Assembly: GCF_032854445.1 (NCBI RefSeq)
Contig: NC_088303.1
Coordinates: 813,501-877,500, forward strand
Direction: 5' to 3'
Source: Liolophura sinensis
Lineage: Eukaryota; Mollusca; Polyplacophora; Chitonida; Chitonidae
Length of the DNA stretch: 64,000 nt
In this document: positions 62,801-64,000 of the stretch, one piece after another
How the letters are laid out: each line of letters begins with the position of its first letter
Position numbering within the stretch: position 1 is the first letter of the stretch
Made by a program: the position numbers and the translations under genes
Notes under the pieces: model-generated
Seen by the model: the letters and a program-made list of their open reading frames with translations, nothing else
Databases searched by the model: none
Told to the model about the DNA's origin: nothing

Positions 62801-64000
62801 ACACGGATAATAAGTGCACAAGAACGCCAATACAACGTAATAAATCGCAAACTTATTTTGAGACGTCCCCTTATTCAAGGCGCTGCTGTGTAAAATTGAA
62901 TTTACTGCTTTATTACTTTCATGGCGATCTATCACAGCCTACATGACAAAAAGGGGGTAGAGAGGAGTCCGGGTGGCGGTGTGCAGGGATAAAACGCACC
63001 TCAATAAAGAAGGTCCAAATAACAAGCATTTAAGAACATATATTATGTTAAAACTGCCTTAGTTTCTAGTAGGTATTAGAAAAACTGTTTGTTTTTGTCC
63101 CTTTACAGAAAAGAAGGCACAACTGGCGGCCAACGGTATTTATCCTCGAAGAGTAAGGGAGTTATGAGGTCAGCCCGTCCTAAGTCTGTCCCTGCCCGAT
63201 CATACCACAGCACATCCACGGATCAAGCTCAAGATCCTGTTGGCGACTACTTTAGCACCATCGACTCACAGCTACTGTCTCGTTTAGTGCTTCTAAAGAG
63301 ACCCCATTCCGCCTATGGTGATCGCGTGCCGTCTTTAGACAGTCTGACGTCTGGCGGATCACCCACAGAGAATACAACTCCGCGGAGACAAAATAGATCT
63401 GGGGAGGATGTGAGCTCGATGAGCGGGCTAGAGAGTAACCTGACGGACGACAGCGACTACCCGGACGATGAGGCCGGTAAAGGGGAGGAGCCACTTCTGG
63501 ACAGGCATCGGGACATCGCCCAAATGACTCTGAGACCCGAGAAATGGGATGACATTTACAACCCACCCACGCGAAATGATCCAAGAAGATTTGACTTTGA
63601 CGCCGAAACCATCGACCTTCCCGAATACGAGTTTGCTGACCCTTTGCCGGATTACTGCGCTGGCCTTGACCTCCTAGCAGTGAACTCGCCCCAAAATCCT
63701 CTCAACATGGTGGCTAAGGAAACAGGTGATAGCCGCCTGTTAATTCATCTCATTAAGCGATTAGCAGACATGGAAAAGTACCAGACAGAGACCGTACAGG
63801 CTGAAAACAAGAGGAAAGAAAAGCTAAGGCAAAGTATCGCCCGGCCTAAGCTAGTAAAGACTCCTACTTTCAGTGGAAATGTTCGAGACAGAAGCTGTTC
63901 GTCCGAATGTCTTCAGATTGCGTGCACAGGAAACTGTCCCTGTAAGAGGAACCAGTCTGACCGATGTGGTCACCATGGCGACACTGTCATACATGCCGGA
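44740..64000 (+). CDS. FAM217-like protein, seven exons seen, 3' end outside window
   Basis: Exons 44740-44831, 45343-45502, 46200-46281, 46522-46547, 50444-50527, 59621-59805 and 63109-64000 are all flanked by AG and GT. Phases agree at every junction, giving 507 open codons. There is no signal peptide or membrane segment; the protein is rich in Lys, Arg, Ser and Gln. The last exon has an acidic Ser-rich patch (SGLESNLTDDSDYPDDE), then PEYEFADPLPDYCAGLDLLA and LLIHLIKRLADMEKYQTETV. These resemble, in order, the SDLSDSE, PNFLPSPFSSWDLRDMALLL and YIDRLIQLEWLQVQTV blocks I recall from vertebrate FAM217 proteins, whose function is poorly known. The family call is moderate; the gene model is stronger. 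A Cys-rich stretch (CTGNCPCKRN) follows before the window ends. The introns contain large arrays and a nested antisense gene. Confidence 0.75.
45343..45502 (+). CDS. FAM217-like gene, exon 2
   Basis: Acceptor TACTTTAATAG, donor GATATG|GTAAGC. It encodes a basic, Lys/Arg-rich segment (KATKRRVRPKTQHKKESRQI), possibly a nuclear-localisation signal. Confidence 0.75.
45632..45730 (+). mobile_element. Degenerate SINE with a GATT microsatellite
   Basis: A (GATT)n run, then CAGGAGCCCGCAGATTGTCG, CTCCCACCATAATA and GACACCAAACAAATGAAC, matching parts of the SINE body and tail. Confidence 0.45.
46200..46281 (+). CDS. FAM217-like gene, exon 3
   Basis: Acceptor TTGTCTTCTCAG, donor AAAAAA|GTGAGTG. It encodes ETLHRLGWADNDHETPLHNT and ends in phase 1. 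Confidence 0.75.
46445..46498 (+). mobile_element. SINE tail fragment
   Basis: GTCGTACGCGTGAAATATTC, GTGAGTACGGCGTAAAACAC and CAAAAATAAATAA. Only the last 50 bp remain, 25 bp upstream of exon 4 of the FAM217-like gene. Confidence 0.75.
46522..46547 (+). CDS. FAM217-like gene, exon 4 (26-bp micro-exon)
   Basis: ATATGTTTCAG, then 26 bases encoding DLPRKLTK, then GTAAGACA. The phase 1 entry and phase 0 exit fit both neighbours. The 20-bp minisatellite begins about 20 bp after its donor. Confidence 0.65.
46567..48062. repeat. 20-bp minisatellite, about 74 units
   Basis: The unit is TTGTCGTGTATCTCAGCCTG with TGG/TCG and ATC/TTC variants. No unit contains a stop in any plus frame and the 20-bp period rotates frames, which gives overlapping open frames of up to 529 codons. 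It lies in the intron between exons 4 and 5 of the FAM217-like gene. Confidence 0.95.
49081..49232 (-). mobile_element. Second SINE family, tRNA-derived, reversed
   Basis: On the minus strand: CAGCGCAACTGATCGATCCT, a B-box-like GTAGGTTCGAATTCAGCC, and an end with GGCGTTAAACCGCAATCAAA. The GGTTCGAATTC box and the different body set it apart from the main SINE. Confidence 0.6.
50444..50527 (+). CDS. FAM217-like gene, exon 5
   Basis: Acceptor TTTCCTCCTCCATGGCAG, donor CATACAG|GTAAGTC, phase 0 on both sides. It encodes AQFRKLSEQVREVSMEFSRR. A frame extending upstream through an ATG at 50408 overlaps the pyrimidine tract and is not needed. Confidence 0.8.
51305..51650. repeat. 13-bp tandem array, about 26 units
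   Basis: The unit CAACACATCAGAC has variants CACGTCACAC and CATCAGGC. A possible degenerate SINE tail (ACACCAATCATGCCAGTCAA) follows near 51755. Confidence 0.9.
52598..52669 (-). CDS. FABP: FABP exon 4 and stop
   Basis: Acceptor TTGTTGTGCAG, 23 codons ending VTCVRVFKRYTP, stop TGA at 52600-52598. It matches the V-C-T-R-x-Y/F end of the family. Confidence 0.88.
   Translation of the reverse strand, partial: TAIAHCANGTDVTCVRVFKRYTP
52598..56272 (-). CDS. FABP: Fatty acid-binding protein (FABP/CRABP family), four exons, one frameshift
   Basis: Exons 56272-56200, 53871-53698, 53406-53293 and 52669-52598 follow the classic four-exon FABP layout. Exon 1 is 73 bp (MTCLNGHWKLES, ENWEEYMKAMG). Exon 2 carries VNIVLRKVANNL, EELKQEGEEW, then in the next frame LTSTFKNQYLRFRLGEEF and ESTADGRK. 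Exon 3 encodes STLTVEDNKLVHKQRAV to IIRELIDSETMHL, and exon 4 TAIAHCANGTDVTCVRVFKR. The family is a small cytosolic beta-barrel that carries fatty acids or retinoids. The RxY ligand motif reads RVF here. Exon 2 is 174 bp where the family has 173: one extra G in a GGGG run (53793-53796) breaks the frame after EEW. Apart from that base the gene would encode 143 residues. It lies antisense inside an intron of the FAM217-like gene. Either a sequence error or a young pseudogene is possible. Confidence 0.88.
53293..53406 (-). CDS. FABP: FABP exon 3
   Basis: Acceptor AAATTACAG, donor CATTTG|GTAAGATT, 38 codons, phase 0 on both sides. It contains KLVHKQRAV and TIIRELID, equivalent to KLVHLQKW and TLVRELID of vertebrate FABPs. 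Confidence 0.9.
53698..53871 (-). pseudogene. FABP: FABP exon 2, frameshifted
   Basis: Acceptor ATGCTGCAG, donor CCTATG|GTAATC. Two frames are needed: the first up to EEW, the second from VLNLTSTFKNQYLRFRLGEE. The switch is at four Cs (plus strand) at 53793-53796. The flanking sequence is otherwise free of damage. Confidence 0.9.
54445..54725 (+). mobile_element. Penelope-like retroelement, 3' tail only, copy 3
   Basis: TTCAGTTTTACAATGTGTAT, GGGCAGAGCGTCCAGAG and TTTGCAATCAAAGCGTAACT parallel the sequence after the RT in the 11.6-12.4 kb copy. No RT motif remains. It lies in the first intron of the FABP gene. Confidence 0.5.
54726..56199. other. FABP intron 1, remainder
   Basis: AT-rich unique sequence. 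A 104-codon plus frame at 54991-55305 has no recognisable domain or splice signals and is not called. Confidence 0.35.
56200..56272 (-). CDS. FABP: FABP exon 1
   Basis: ATG at 56272-56270, donor GCAATGG|GTAAGG. It encodes the N-terminal GHWKLES and ENWEEYMKAMG signature region, with one residue more than usual between the two blocks. Confidence 0.9.
56273..58097. other. 5' flank of FABP inside the FAM217-like intron
   Basis: A TATATAA on the minus strand near 56486 could be a FABP promoter element but is over 200 bp from the ATG. Nothing else was recognised. Confidence 0.3.
58106..58431. repeat. 66-67 bp tandem array, five units
   Basis: Units begin GTGATTTAGTGAGGCGGCAG at 58106, 58172, 58239, 58306 and 58373. 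Very similar to each other. Confidence 0.95.
58432..58600. repeat. Short GTCGCATGTTATGTTATG array, about four units
   Basis: Units of roughly 38 bp with GTCGCATGTTATGTTATGCG and CCCGCGG cores. It adjoins the 67-bp array without a spacer. Confidence 0.75.
59621..59805 (+). CDS. FAM217-like gene, exon 6
   Basis: Acceptor CGGTCCACAG, donor AACAACAG|GTGAGG. It encodes SSYYLDGQPVTRPSAKNSTH to LHCRPVSSCSNN, entering in phase 0 and leaving in phase 2. Confidence 0.8.
59965..61120. repeat. About 36-bp minisatellite with GTGAG donors
   Basis: It grades from GTCCAGGTGAAATGCGGATG plus TTTCCGCTCAGCTCT (59.97-60.48 kb) to TGTCCAGGTGAGAAGTCTGG plus ATGTTTCCTCTTAGATC (60.5-61.1 kb). The later units contain CAG|GTGAGAAG on the strand of the FAM217-like gene. 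Confidence 0.9.
61121..62758. repeat. 37-bp minisatellite, about 44 units
   Basis: The unit is CCTGACTTTGTCCAGATGTG plus AAGTGCAGATGTTTCCA. The minus strand is open in three overlapping frames (up to 321 codons) because three units make 111 bp. It lies in the last visible intron of the FAM217-like gene, 350 bp from exon 7. Confidence 0.95.
63109..64000 (+). CDS. FAM217-like gene, exon 7, partial
   Basis: Acceptor TTGTCCCTTTACAG, then 892 open bases to the window edge. It contains the FAM217-like acidic, Pro/aromatic and Leu-helical blocks. No stop is reached. Confidence 0.85.

Overview
The window is eukaryotic, and most likely from a mollusc or a related lophotrochozoan. Every recognisable gene is split by GT-AG introns. 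The introns are swollen with minisatellites, and several copies of a tRNA-derived SINE end in a GTACGGCGTAAAACACC tail that I associate, from memory, with molluscan genomes. Penelope-like reverse transcriptase remnants and a Tc1 transposon are also present. Nothing bacterial or organellar was seen. Roughly a third of the sequence (about 23 kb by my estimate) is tandem arrays with units of about 13 to 67 bp. Most of the long apparent reading frames are these arrays read through, not genes.

Four genes can be assembled exon by exon with matching splice phases. (A) 1-8653, minus strand: a secreted protein of unknown family. It has a signal-peptide exon behind a TATA box, six further exons and a Gly-Gln-Met repeat tail that runs off the left edge. 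(B) 17031-36929, minus strand: a complete nine-exon threonine synthase-like gene (THNSL2 type), 476 codons plus stop, with the PLP lysine at residue 113 and intact glycine-rich loops. (C) 44740 to beyond 64000, plus strand: seven exons giving 507 open codons of a cytoplasmic or nuclear-looking protein whose last exon resembles the FAM217 family. It is incomplete at the right edge. (D) 52598-56272, minus strand: a four-exon fatty acid-binding protein gene nested inside an intron of gene C. Its second exon is 174 bp instead of the family's usual 173 and carries a one-base frameshift in a homopolymer.

Between genes A and B (8.7-17 kb) and between B and C (37-44.7 kb) lie intergenic sequence, two Penelope-like fragments, SINEs, minisatellites and one possible decayed coding stretch at 43.8-44.3 kb. 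Intron 2 of gene B holds a complete Tc1-type (DD34E) element with 30-bp inverted repeats and one internal stop codon.

The most unusual pattern is that several minisatellites appear to have grown out of exon-intron junctions. The 59-bp array at 252-954 repeats the 3' splice site and first exon bases of gene A's exon 7, and each copy ends in a consensus donor, giving eleven decoy 13-nt mini-exons. The donor of exon 6 is also tandemly duplicated. The acceptor of THNSL2 exon 2 and possibly the donor of its exon 7 are copied into neighbouring arrays. A second notable structure is a pair of 40-bp arrays in opposite orientation inside one THNSL2 intron, which could fold into a very long RNA hairpin. 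No exon sequence beyond these junctions appears to be repeated.
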